Source of the DNA: a virus
Direction: 5' to 3' (one strand)
DNA: 34,767 nucleotides
IMG/VR virus record: IMGVR_UViG_3300037847_003861
Coordinates: 1-34,767 of that record
Of the stretch, positions 1-6,906 are shown in pieces; position 1 is the stretch's first letter; every line of letters starts with the position of its first letter. Made by a program: the position numbers and the translations under genes. The notes under the pieces are model-generated. The model was given only the letters and a program-made list of their open reading frames with translations, did not search any database and was not told where the DNA came from.

Positions 1-108
1 GCCATTTGCGCCCTAACGCCAACCCCTAAAGATGACAGCATTGTTCGTAAAGCATATGTCATTGTTGAGTGGTTAGCTCTTAACGTAGGCAAAGCAAAAG
101 ACAAATAA
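1..108 (+). CDS. 3' end of a small phage protein (partial)
   Basis: An open frame runs in from the left edge and ends with TAA at 106-108, giving 35 visible residues. The visible stretch starts AICALTPTPKDD and ends in a basic tail (NVGKAKDK). From memory, short proteins with a similar LTPTPKDD segment followed by a helix lie just upstream of lysis genes in many phages. That would make it a conserved hypothetical of the lysis region. No enzymatic motif is visible and the start lies outside the window. The next start codon is 7 bases after the stop, so it is probably co-transcribed with the spanin-holin-endolysin genes. Confidence 0.6.
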   Translation, partial: AICALTPTPKDDSIVRKAYVIVEWLALNVGKAKDK

Positions 109-115
109 TAGGCGC

Positions 116-325
116 ATGTTGCGTTTAATAACAGCCGCATTAGAAGCTTTTATAGCATATATAAATTTAAAGAACAGACGTTACATAGATGAGATCGAAG
201 ATGAGATTGATGAGCTTGCCCGTAGTGGCACTCCTTCTGCAAAGTTGCGCATTGAAAGATTGGGCAAACGACTCAGTCGTGAACGACAGCGCACTATACG
301 ATCCGCCGACAGTAACTCTGATTGA
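116..325 (+). CDS. Probable inner-membrane spanin (i-spanin, Rz-like)
   Basis: A 69-residue protein with a hydrophobic N-terminal segment (about residues 2-18, LRLITAALEAFIAYINL) followed by a charged, probably coiled-coil region rich in Glu, Arg and Lys. This is the layout of an inner-membrane spanin subunit, which joins the outer-membrane spanin across the periplasm to fuse the two membranes at the last step of lysis. It is short for an i-spanin. The call rests mainly on context: a lipoprotein gene starts inside it in another frame (189-431), as in Rz/Rz1 pairs, and holin and endolysin genes follow. No clear Shine-Dalgarno site precedes the ATG. A different small membrane protein remains possible. 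Confidence 0.6.
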   Translation: MLRLITAALEAFIAYINLKNRRYIDEIEDEIDELARSGTPSAKLRIERLGKRLSRERQRTIRSADSNSD

Positions 326-431
326 AGGTAAACAATATGAGTTTGTTGAAGGAGTCCTTCAAGGAAGAAAGGACCACAAATTCCACAGCAATTATTCATA
401 CCTAAGGGCAATTACAATTGGAAATAAATGA
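189..431 (+). CDS. Probable outer-membrane spanin lipoprotein (o-spanin, Rz1-like)
   Basis: An 80-residue protein that begins inside the i-spanin gene in a different frame and runs past its end. Its N-terminus is a lipoprotein signal: basic residues (MRSKMR), a hydrophobic core (LPVVALLL) and a lipobox ending L-Q-S-Cys20. Maturation would therefore leave a ~61-residue lipoprotein beginning at Cys20. The later segment YDPPTVTLIEGKQYEF recalls a family of small phage lipoproteins near lysis genes. In-frame Met5 and Met8 are alternative starts that keep the signal. The lipoprotein signal and the overlap together support the o-spanin role. It ends ATGA, sharing bases with the next start at 428. 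Confidence 0.72.
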   Translation: MRSKMRLMSLPVVALLLQSCALKDWANDSVVNDSALYDPPTVTLIEGKQYEFVEGVLQGRKDHKFHSNYSYLRAITIGNK

Positions 432-601
432 ACTCCTCAAAATTGATTGATACCCTTTTGGGGACTTTAACACCTACGATTGCAATAGCTGCTTCGATGC
501 AGGAGCAAATAGAATATTGGCTGCGAGTGATATCACTTATACTGGGTATCGCAGTAGCGGCTGTATCACTCTACCGTTTGATTTTTAAGTATAAGAAATG
601 A
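428..601 (+). CDS. Holin candidate (57-aa membrane protein)
   Basis: A 57-residue reading frame overlaps its neighbours by ATGA at both ends (428-431 with the o-spanin stop, 598-601 with the endolysin start). It has a weakly hydrophobic N-terminal half (LIDTLLGTLTPTIAIAAS), a polar middle (MQEQIEYW), a strong membrane segment at about residues 33-53 (VISLILGIAVAAVSLYRLIF) and a basic tail KYKK. Small size, a basic C-terminus and the place directly before the endolysin are typical of holins, which open the inner membrane to release the endolysin at a set time. The one or two membrane segments do not fix the holin class. The sequence family is not recognised, so the call is from position and topology. 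Confidence 0.65.
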   Translation: MNSSKLIDTLLGTLTPTIAIAASMQEQIEYWLRVISLILGIAVAAVSLYRLIFKYKK

Positions 602-1143
602 TAGGACTAGCTATAGGACATTCCAGACAAGGAGATAGTGGGGCTTACACTATTGGCAAAAATAGTGTGAGTGAACATAAGTTTAATTCAGAGTTGATCC
701 CCTTAATCACACCTCACTTGAAAGTCCCCTACAAAATATATGATGACTACAACGCCGTCAGTTATGTAGGTGCTATGAACTATGTGTCTCGCAAGATGAG
801 GGAAGATAATGTGGATGCTTGTATTGAGTTCCACTTCAACGCTGCTGGACCTAAAGCCACAGGACATGAGTGGCTCCACTGGGAAACTAGTAGGGGCGGT
901 AGGAGATTAGCTACTAAACTTAAAGAAGCAATGGATCAAGAATATCCTGAGCTTAGATCTCGTGGCGTTAAACCACGCGGTAGAGGTCAGCGTGGCGCAT
1001 TGTTTCTTCGCAAGACCCCTTGTTACGCTTGTATTGCTGAACCGTTCTTCGGGTCAAATGCGGGGGATGTAGACTTGATTAGATCAAACATAGGTAGATT
1101 AGCTAAAGTATATGCAGAAGGAATAAACAACTTCTATGCTTGA
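598..1143 (+). CDS. Endolysin: N-acetylmuramoyl-L-alanine amidase (Amidase_3 type)
   Basis: A 181-residue protein consisting of a single Amidase_3 fold. This zinc amidase cuts the bond between MurNAc and the L-Ala of the stem peptide. Visible motifs are the first zinc His in IGHSRQG (His8), a probable second ligand Glu26, the third ligand His79 in IEFHFNA, and the catalytic Glu148 in AEPFFGSN. The length matches a bare catalytic domain without a cell-wall-binding module, usual for phages of Gram-negative hosts. No signal peptide or SAR anchor is seen, so it should depend on the holin encoded just upstream. The start overlaps the holin stop as ATGA, suggesting translational coupling. Confidence 0.88.
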   Translation: MIGLAIGHSRQGDSGAYTIGKNSVSEHKFNSELIPLITPHLKVPYKIYDDYNAVSYVGAMNYVSRKMREDNVDACIEFHFNAAGPKATGHEWLHWETSRGGRRLATKLKEAMDQEYPELRSRGVKPRGRGQRGALFLRKTPCYACIAEPFFGSNAGDVDLIRSNIGRLAKVYAEGINNFYA

Positions 1144-1442
1144 TGAGGATACCAAAGACCATACGAGTTGCGGGACAGACTGTTCGGATTTTAAAAGAGG
1201 ATCTGAGTGATGATGGTTTGTTTGGGTATTACAGTCACGACCGCAAAGTAATCATTCTATCTAAAGATCTAAAAGACCCCCAGTTATTGTTAACCTTGAG
1301 ACACGAGTTAATGGAAGCTTCTTTGTGTATATCAGGAGTAGGTTTCTGTGAAACTTTTGAGCAGGAAGCTGTAGTCCGATGCATGGATGAAGTATTCTTC
1401 CCAGCTTGGGACAGGATAAGTAAACGAATTAGTAGTGGATGA
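1143..1442 (+). CDS. Small zincin-like phage protein (HExxE motif)
   Basis: About 99 residues. The N-terminal half looks like short beta strands (KTIRVAGQTVRIL), followed by HDRKVIILSKDL and a helix carrying LRHELMEASL. The HELME sequence matches the position of an HExxH zinc-peptidase motif, but the second histidine is Glu. From memory, small phage proteins of the ImmA/IrrE-like or putative metallopeptidase class often carry HExxH or HExxE here, so it may be a variant ligand or a non-catalytic relative. Substrate unknown. I chose ATG 1143, which overlaps the endolysin stop (TGATG); an in-frame TTG at 1140 is the alternative. It overlaps the next gene by four bases. Confidence 0.6.
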   Translation: MRIPKTIRVAGQTVRILKEDLSDDGLFGYYSHDRKVIILSKDLKDPQLLLTLRHELMEASLCISGVGFCETFEQEAVVRCMDEVFFPAWDRISKRISSG

Positions 1443-1972
1443 AACGCAAAAAGCTCCCTCCTCAGTTCACTAGAACTAAGGGGATGCTCCTATTTACGCC
1501 TAACAGCGACAATATAAAGGAAGCGTTTGAGCGAAGCGAAAATTTAGGGGTGCTACCCAACTCATTTACAAGAGGCGCAGGAAGGATGACAGGGTTTTTA
1601 GGGGAGGTTGCATTTGAAAAACTTTATCCTGAAGCTGTTTATGTGGGCGACAAAATATACACCCACGACTACGAGCTTGGTAAACGTAAGATAGATGTAA
1701 AAGCAAAGAGCTGTGCTGGAAAGCCACAACCCCATTACACTGCTTCAGTGAATTGTGCTGAAGGAAAAAAGCTGCCAGCTAATGCTTACTACTTTGTAAG
1801 AGTCCGTAAAGATTTCACAAGAGCTTGGATGTTAGGCTGGGCTACAGGACACAAGATTCAAAAGTCAGGTGAATATAAGAAACGGGGTGAGCCAGATGAC
1901 TGGGGGTTTACCTACAAGGTAGATGGATATCACCTACCTATTGAAGCACTGCGCCCTGCGAACTCTCTATAG
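1439..1972 (+). CDS. PD-(D/E)XK nuclease-like protein
   Basis: A 177-residue protein. Residues 52-60 (TGFLGEVAFEKLYP) form a helix with a conserved-looking Glu, followed by a beta hairpin containing RKIDVKAK. This is the E ... D-x-K arrangement of PD-(D/E)XK nucleases, with Asp and Lys in IDVKAK as the likely catalytic pair. The next segments (YTASVNC, AYYFVRVRKD) fit core strands of that fold. It could be a homing or restriction-type nuclease or a DNA-processing enzyme of the phage; substrate not inferred. It overlaps the preceding gene by four bases, and its last 35 bases overlap the end of the converging primase-helicase gene. Confidence 0.5.
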   Translation: MKRKKLPPQFTRTKGMLLFTPNSDNIKEAFERSENLGVLPNSFTRGAGRMTGFLGEVAFEKLYPEAVYVGDKIYTHDYELGKRKIDVKAKSCAGKPQPHYTASVNCAEGKKLPANAYYFVRVRKDFTRAWMLGWATGHKIQKSGEYKKRGEPDDWGFTYKVDGYHLPIEALRPANSL

Positions 1973-4115
1973 TTTCTTCGAAGTCTATATCAAATTTTTC
2001 AGTAACATCTATTGTCCAAACTTTACCACTCCCCTTACCTACTGATTTGATAGGTCGTATCTTGTCATTAGATTTACCGCCATCCTCTAAATGAGATAGT
2101 CCGTTCCTCACAAACTCAAGTTTGTTTGAAGCTCCCAATGCCCTACCATTGTTGTAGGTGTGTATAGCTACTTGAAATTCTGTTATAGTCCCCCGCCACT
2201 CTGTCATCTTGTCATTATTCTCTCTGCAAGCTTTCGCAAAGAAGTCTACTAGTTCTGCCACTTGAGATCTACTTGAGTTATCATAAGCAGCATAAGCAAT
2301 ACTCTCATCGATAAAGCTCTTAACTCCAAACCTGTCATCATCTAATACCTCAGTAGGTGGATTCCAGTCCGCCAACCATTTCAAAAAATGAGGTAGCTCT
2401 TGTGCAATGATTGCCTCTAGCTGTTCTTTCGGTGGGAACTTAAAAGGTTTAGGGTTTATCTTGAAGGCCATAAGCTTGTCCTTATTGCTAGAATCAAGAG
2501 TTGGTATAACGCTCATGCTGTTAGCGTCATCATTAAGACTTACGATAATTCTACCCGCCCACGGAAGAGTAACTGCGTCTGCATACTTAGCCATGAATTC
2601 GATCCTTGGATTAGCCACTCCTCTTTTAATAAGTTCTGTAGCCCTTCTCTGATCTTGGAATGAAGCTGCACTTACGGTATCGTCAATAACCCAACAAGCT
2701 GCCCTACCTAAGTCTTTATTGAACTTAGTTCCCCCTGAAAGATAATCACTAGCATCAGCATACCCACCAACGGCTGCGGCTATAATCTTATTCGACATAA
2801 GTGTTTTACCCATCTTGGCTGGGCCAACAAATATACATGCTTGTCCTTGATCTTCTTTGTTGTTGATTACGCCATTGTGGAATCTCTTCATCCATGCAAA
2901 GAAATAATTCTTAGTTCTTATAGGGGTAGAATCCACAAAGAACTGATCAAAGAATTTATAGAGCCAAGGCCATTCGCTCACATCCCCACTTTCTGCTGGG
3001 TATATTGGTTCGATGTTGGAGCTGTTTAAAATCCTCAGGCCGTTGAATGCAACAACTCTCTGGTCCCTTCTAAATACAACAGGGGCTATCTCATTAATCC
3101 TATTCTGATTACTAATAACTAAAATAGCACTCTCTACTTCTGAAAGGTTATCACCTTTCTTAGCGCGTGGTTTGAATCCTCTTTGGCGCAACTCAAGAAC
3201 AAGCTGATCTCTAGGAATCACCTGCGCAGCCCCATGAAGAAGTTTAAAGAATTGCCTACCGTTAAACCAATACTCATCCAGCAACCCACCCATCTTCTTT
3301 TGCTCGTAATCCTTAACAAAAGACTTACCAAAGATATCTTTCCAAGTTTTCCAAGGTTGGTCTCTGTCTGAATATACAATCATACCATCCTCAAAAACCT
3401 GACAGCCTTCCCGATCAATACCGTCATCAATCCAGAACAATGGTCCTCTTGAGCCTACTTCAAAGTCTCCTATCCACCTGTTTGGGAATCGCTTCTCAAC
3501 TTCAGCAGCTACTTCTTCGATTGGTATTGAAGTCTCTTTTGATTCTGGTGGGTTGTTTTGAGCTGCTTTAAGAAGGGCTGTCTGAACCGTAGCAGTAGGG
3601 ACTTTGCCCCCAAGGTTCACCCAATCTGTTCCTAACTCAAAATATTGTGAAGGCTCTTCTGATTTACTGTCATACCCTGCTTGTATAGCGTGGAACTTAA
3701 TAAGCTTCTTCAGCTCTGACATAAAAGCTTTGTATATAAAGTGAGGGACTGAACACACTTCCTCAAACTCAAAGACAACACGGATATACCCACTATATGT
3801 CTTTGCTCTCCACGTAGGCATACAGCCCACACATTTAGCGGCTATCACATTATCTATGTTTGCCCAGTCAACTGGAGCATCGTAGTCAGCCGCGACTCCA
3901 TAAACTTTAACTACTTTGTTTTCTCCTTCGATACGCGCACCAGCATTAAGTCCAGCACACATACTAAAGAAGCAGTGGTCAGTATTCTTCTTCCCACACC
4001 ACTCTCTGTAAGCTGCTTTAGATTGAAACGTAGGTCTCTGTGAGACCACTTTAGACATGTCATCACATGGAGTGCATTTTTTAGCTCTAAGGTTTTTAAG
4101 GTATCTGTATTTCAT
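1938..4115 (-). CDS. Primase-polymerase / SF3 (D5-like) helicase fusion
   Basis: A 725-residue replication protein. The N-terminal ~200 residues resemble an archaeo-eukaryotic-type primase: an Asp-x-Asp pair in VAADYDAP (Asp77, Asp79), then SGYIRVVFEFE and SQYFELGTDW. The C-terminal part is a superfamily 3 helicase: Walker A at 431-438 (GPAKMGKT), Walker B around 475-480 (WVIDDT), and a motif C Asn528 in IIVSLNDD. Such fusions synthesise primers and unwind DNA at the phage fork. The start ATG overlaps the polymerase TGA (ATGA), so the two are likely made together. The gene ends inside the opposing nuclease-like gene with no obvious terminator before it. Confidence 0.85.
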   Translation of the reverse strand: MKYRYLKNLRAKKCTPCDDMSKVVSQRPTFQSKAAYREWCGKKNTDHCFFSMCAGLNAGARIEGENKVVKVYGVAADYDAPVDWANIDNVIAAKCVGCMPTWRAKTYSGYIRVVFEFEEVCSVPHFIYKAFMSELKKLIKFHAIQAGYDSKSEEPSQYFELGTDWVNLGGKVPTATVQTALLKAAQNNPPESKETSIPIEEVAAEVEKRFPNRWIGDFEVGSRGPLFWIDDGIDREGCQVFEDGMIVYSDRDQPWKTWKDIFGKSFVKDYEQKKMGGLLDEYWFNGRQFFKLLHGAAQVIPRDQLVLELRQRGFKPRAKKGDNLSEVESAILVISNQNRINEIAPVVFRRDQRVVAFNGLRILNSSNIEPIYPAESGDVSEWPWLYKFFDQFFVDSTPIRTKNYFFAWMKRFHNGVINNKEDQGQACIFVGPAKMGKTLMSNKIIAAAVGGYADASDYLSGGTKFNKDLGRAACWVIDDTVSAASFQDQRRATELIKRGVANPRIEFMAKYADAVTLPWAGRIIVSLNDDANSMSVIPTLDSSNKDKLMAFKINPKPFKFPPKEQLEAIIAQELPHFLKWLADWNPPTEVLDDDRFGVKSFIDESIAYAAYDNSSRSQVAELVDFFAKACRENNDKMTEWRGTITEFQVAIHTYNNGRALGASNKLEFVRNGLSHLEDGGKSNDKIRPIKSVGKGSGKVWTIDVTEKFDIDFEETIESSQGAVLQ

Positions 4116-5875
4116 TTTTCATATTTTGTTAGTATTGATCCTTCCGCATCGACAGGTATATCGGGAATCCATTCAGGGGGCTTACTCATAATATCGATAA
4201 TCTCTTTAAGAGTATCCTCAGCTTTACTTTCATCTGCTTCGATAACCATTTCATCGTGAACGTGCATAATTATCTTATGCCCTTCTGCTTCAACACGAAG
4301 AAGCATGTCAGAAAAAATGTCCCTCGCCAGTGCCTGACTAGCGTTCTCAGCCACAAGTCCTCCCCACAAACGAACAGTTACATTCTTACCATGTCTTGGG
4401 ACTTTAGTTAGGTAATGGTTACGTCCACCCTCAGCCATAGTTTTTAATCTACCATAATTAAGGACACGCCCACTTGGTAACTCTACGGTGAACTCAGCCT
4501 TCGCTATATGAGAACCTTCAATATCACCTGTGTATTCACCCCAAAGATCTTTAACTCTCTTCATCTTCATCCGATATTTTCTAACCCGTTTACCCGCCTC
4601 CTCCTCAGAGATACCAGACATTGATGCGAACCTAGCAGCTCCAGCACCATACCCACACCCAAGGACCATGCCCTTCACCGCATGTCTAAGCTTCGGGTCT
4701 TGTTTAATAGAACCATCCTCTGCGTTCCACATGCCAAACCTAATTGCAAAAGCTTCGTAGATATCATCTGTCTGCTTAATCTCTTTCAACATTTCGAAAT
4801 CCTTAGCTAACCAGCATAATGTCCGAACTTCAATCTGAGAAAGGTCTACTGCGATTAATCTTTTGTCAGACTTCGGTGATATTAGATGCCTGAGGTTCAC
4901 CCCAAACATCTCGTCTCTAGGTAAGTTTTGCAGATTTAAGTTACCTCCAGACCCACTAAACCTACCTGTATGGGCACCAAAATACATACACCCTCCATAA
5001 TACCTACCGTCAGGCATGGTAGCATAATCAAAGCTCTCTAGCTTTTTCTTAATAGAGTTTATTCTTCTCCAATCTTTTACAGCACTAATCCACTTATGTT
5101 CTTCACTGTGGTATTCAATCCATTCTTGAGATTCTGCGTCTGTCTCTGCCAAACTAACTGGGGGTTCAATACCTACCAATAAACATTGCTCGTCGAAAGC
5201 AGCCCTACTCAGTAGGGGTTTATCCCCCAACCAAGGAATATTTTCCTCAGCCTCAAACAACTTTGTCTTAATTATTTCTAGTTGCTCTTTAAGTAAATTC
5301 TCATCAATCGGGATACCCTGCTGCACAATCTTTCTATTTAATCGGCTGATGTTTCTTTCGAACTCAGGCCATTTATCACTCAAGGTATCCCATAGGCGCA
5401 GACAAAGTTCACTATCTTTAAGAGCATATTCAATAACTTCGTCTTGAAACTCTTTAGTCATTTCCTCCCATCTCTTGCCCGACATGTTGTCTCGTGTTGA
5501 TTTATCAACTGTGAGATCAAACAACTCTGCTGTAGATCCTTTAAGAGATCTTGGGAGTTTGCAGAAAGCAGCTAAGTCCGCTGTGCAATGCCACTCGTAT
5601 GGTTCACAAGAAGACCACCATTCTTGTTCTACCCCATAGTAATATAAGGTTTCGTCAAAGCTTGCGTTGTGGGACAGCACAATATGGTCATTAAGTTTTG
5701 ACCAATCAAAATCTTTGGGGTGGCCTACAAACTTTGTCCCATCGTTCCCCACCACTGAAACCATGTAAGCGTCAAATTGAGGGTGGCTAAAGTAACCAAG
5801 TGTCCCCAAAGTTTTAATACTACATTCCTTGTCGTAGTAAGTTTCGAAGTCTACTGCGTAAATATATCTGTCCAT
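4112..5875 (-). CDS. Family A DNA polymerase with 3'-5' exonuclease domain
   Basis: A 587-residue replicative polymerase. The proofreading exonuclease domain shows motif I with Asp9 and Glu11 (VDFETYY), motif II around Asn70/Asp74 (SHNASFDE) and motif III Tyr150/Asp154 (EYALKDSELCLRLW). Polymerase motifs are A with Asp344 (AVDLSQIEVRTL), B around Lys401 to Tyr409 (RHAVKGMVLGCGYG) and C with His540-Asp541-Glu542 (MHVHDEMVIEAD). There is no 5'-3' exonuclease domain, as usual for phage PolA enzymes. It is preceded by a strong GC hairpin (5891-5922) only 15 bases upstream of the ATG, which separates it from the recombination genes. No clear SD site is visible. Confidence 0.93.
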   Translation of the reverse strand: MDRYIYAVDFETYYDKECSIKTLGTLGYFSHPQFDAYMVSVVGNDGTKFVGHPKDFDWSKLNDHIVLSHNASFDETLYYYGVEQEWWSSCEPYEWHCTADLAAFCKLPRSLKGSTAELFDLTVDKSTRDNMSGKRWEEMTKEFQDEVIEYALKDSELCLRLWDTLSDKWPEFERNISRLNRKIVQQGIPIDENLLKEQLEIIKTKLFEAEENIPWLGDKPLLSRAAFDEQCLLVGIEPPVSLAETDAESQEWIEYHSEEHKWISAVKDWRRINSIKKKLESFDYATMPDGRYYGGCMYFGAHTGRFSGSGGNLNLQNLPRDEMFGVNLRHLISPKSDKRLIAVDLSQIEVRTLCWLAKDFEMLKEIKQTDDIYEAFAIRFGMWNAEDGSIKQDPKLRHAVKGMVLGCGYGAGAARFASMSGISEEEAGKRVRKYRMKMKRVKDLWGEYTGDIEGSHIAKAEFTVELPSGRVLNYGRLKTMAEGGRNHYLTKVPRHGKNVTVRLWGGLVAENASQALARDIFSDMLLRVEAEGHKIIMHVHDEMVIEADESKAEDTLKEIIDIMSKPPEWIPDIPVDAEGSILTKYEK

Positions 5876-5890
5876 TATACTTTAAATTAA

Positions 5891-5922
5891 TACCCCGTCC
5901 CCCCTCCAAAGGGGACGGGGTA
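5891..5922 (-). terminator. Perfect 12-bp GC-rich hairpin upstream of the polymerase gene
   Basis: TACCCCGTCCCC (5891-5902) and GGGGACGGGGTA (5911-5922) are perfect reverse complements separated by an 8-base loop. Read on the - strand, the hairpin is followed by TTAATTTAAAG and then the polymerase ATG, so it could be a partial intrinsic terminator or attenuator between the upstream recombination genes and the polymerase, or a processing or stabilising stem for the polymerase mRNA. The U-run is imperfect. The adjoining 5923-6011 has no open frame of useful length and no other recognised element. Confidence 0.6.
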
Positions 5923-6011
5923 AGGTGAGGCTTTTATGCGATTACCTCTAAGGTGATGAAAAATACCAGCAAGATACCCTGTGCCGCCGCATTACCTTTT
6001 CCTTGTCGGAA

Positions 6012-6224
6012 TCATTCAGGTTGAACTACCCCATCAAAAGGCATAATAATTTCCTTCTGTTCAGGGAGTCCCTTAATTGTATCCTCAAGACTTTCTTTAA
6101 TAAGCTTTGTCGCATGAAGATCTGCGGATGTTGCCACAAGAGCTTCTTCGATTTTGCTAATTATTTCTGTCAACTTAACAACTTCTGCTTGGAGTATTTC
6201 TGATCTGCTTGGTTCTTCAGACAT
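6012..6224 (-). CDS. Small hypothetical coiled-coil protein
   Basis: A 70-residue acidic protein whose residues 5-50 form a probable coiled coil (regular Leu/Ile/Val spacing in SEILQAEVVKLTEIISKIEEAL). It ends in a short hydrophobic/proline tail (IIMPFDGVVQPE). No family recognised. The ATG shares one base with the stop of the 216-aa gene upstream (TAATG), and AGGA lies just before the start. It therefore belongs to the recombination/replication operon and may be a partner of one of the neighbouring DNA-binding proteins, but nothing in the sequence proves this. Confidence 0.65.
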   Translation of the reverse strand: MSEEPSRSEILQAEVVKLTEIISKIEEALVATSADLHATKLIKESLEDTIKGLPEQKEIIMPFDGVVQPE

Positions 6225-6874
6225 TATCCTAAATACCCCCCAATAAATTCAGCAACCTCTTTACTAGGTTCCTCGTTTGTAATCGTAAGCGAAGGAGCAA
6301 ACCAGCTATACTTACCACGAGTAATCGCAGTTGACTGGAAGTTCCAAAGCCTTTGATGAATTGGAGTTGTTTTGTTGAAGACAGCAAAGGTAGCAAGACG
6401 CTTAAAGGTTTGCCTGTAGGCATCCTTAGCGACATTAATTCTACCCAATGCATAGTTACCTTTCCCAAGTGGGAATGGGAATGACTCAGGATCATCACCT
6501 TTGAAAAGCAAAGTAATCTCTGCAAACTCAAGGATAGGATACTCTGAATCTAAGCCGAGCTGATGTTTCTCCTCTGATGAATTAGCAATCCTTGGGATAT
6601 CATCTGAGTCAAACGGAACGTCCTCACGCCACGCTTTGATTGCGCTTAGTGGAACTACTTGAATAGCCTGTTCTGGCTCTGCAAGAATAATACGTTTGTC
6701 TAATACCAGAGAACCGTAAGGTGCTGGGTTTCCATCAGGACCAGTGATGTCACTGGTTTTTTGAACGACATTTACTCTTGGGATTTCAATGTCATTTTGA
6801 TCTAACGTGTCCGAAATAGCGGAAGTAGTTAGACTGCTTGTAGGAGCTTTGGTAAGCTCAGTTTTTTCACTCAT
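6224..6874 (-). CDS. Possible phage single-stranded DNA-binding protein
   Basis: A 216-residue protein with an unstructured Ser/Thr-rich N-terminus (~25 residues) and then a mostly beta-strand body: IPRVNVVQKTSDI, YGSLVLDKRII, IQVVPLSAIKAW, and a final part with aromatic and basic residues (RGKYSWFAPSLTIT). From memory, phage proteins beginning IPR(I/V)xxVQ next to polymerase and RecB-like nuclease genes are often annotated as ssDNA-binding or recombination-associated. The location between exonuclease and polymerase fits this. No diagnostic residue motif can be cited, so the function is inferred from context. Its 5' leader contains a triple heptamer repeat (6881-6901). Confidence 0.45.
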   Translation of the reverse strand: MSEKTELTKAPTSSLTTSAISDTLDQNDIEIPRVNVVQKTSDITGPDGNPAPYGSLVLDKRIILAEPEQAIQVVPLSAIKAWREDVPFDSDDIPRIANSSEEKHQLGLDSEYPILEFAEITLLFKGDDPESFPFPLGKGNYALGRINVAKDAYRQTFKRLATFAVFNKTTPIHQRLWNFQSTAITRGKYSWFAPSLTITNEEPSKEVAEFIGGYLG

Positions 6875-6880
6875 CTATGT

Positions 6881-6901
6881 TTCTTGTTTCTTGTTTCTTG
6901 T
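6881..6901. repeat. Three tandem 7-bp repeats (TTCTTGT)
   Basis: Three perfect head-to-tail copies of TTCTTGT lie in the 32-base gap between the exonuclease gene stop and the start of the 216-aa gene. On the coding (-) strand this reads as repeated ACAAGAA just before ATG, in the place where a ribosome-binding site would be. Copy number could change by slippage and alter leader length. Confidence 0.9.
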
Positions 6902-6906
6902 TTTCC

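Noticed and set aside
4112-5875. Idea that the polymerase is a DpoZ-type enzyme for diaminopurine DNA
   Set aside because: No PurZ, MazZ or DatZ-like gene is recognisable here; ordinary PolA motifs give no reason for it.
5923-6011. Possible membrane peptide in the gap before the hairpin
   Set aside because: One - strand frame reads as a hydrophobic stretch, but it has no ATG or GTG start after the preceding stop and no ribosome-binding site.
6881-6901. Possible CRISPR-like array
   Set aside because: The units are 7-bp direct repeats without spacers. No repeat-spacer array is seen anywhere in the window.
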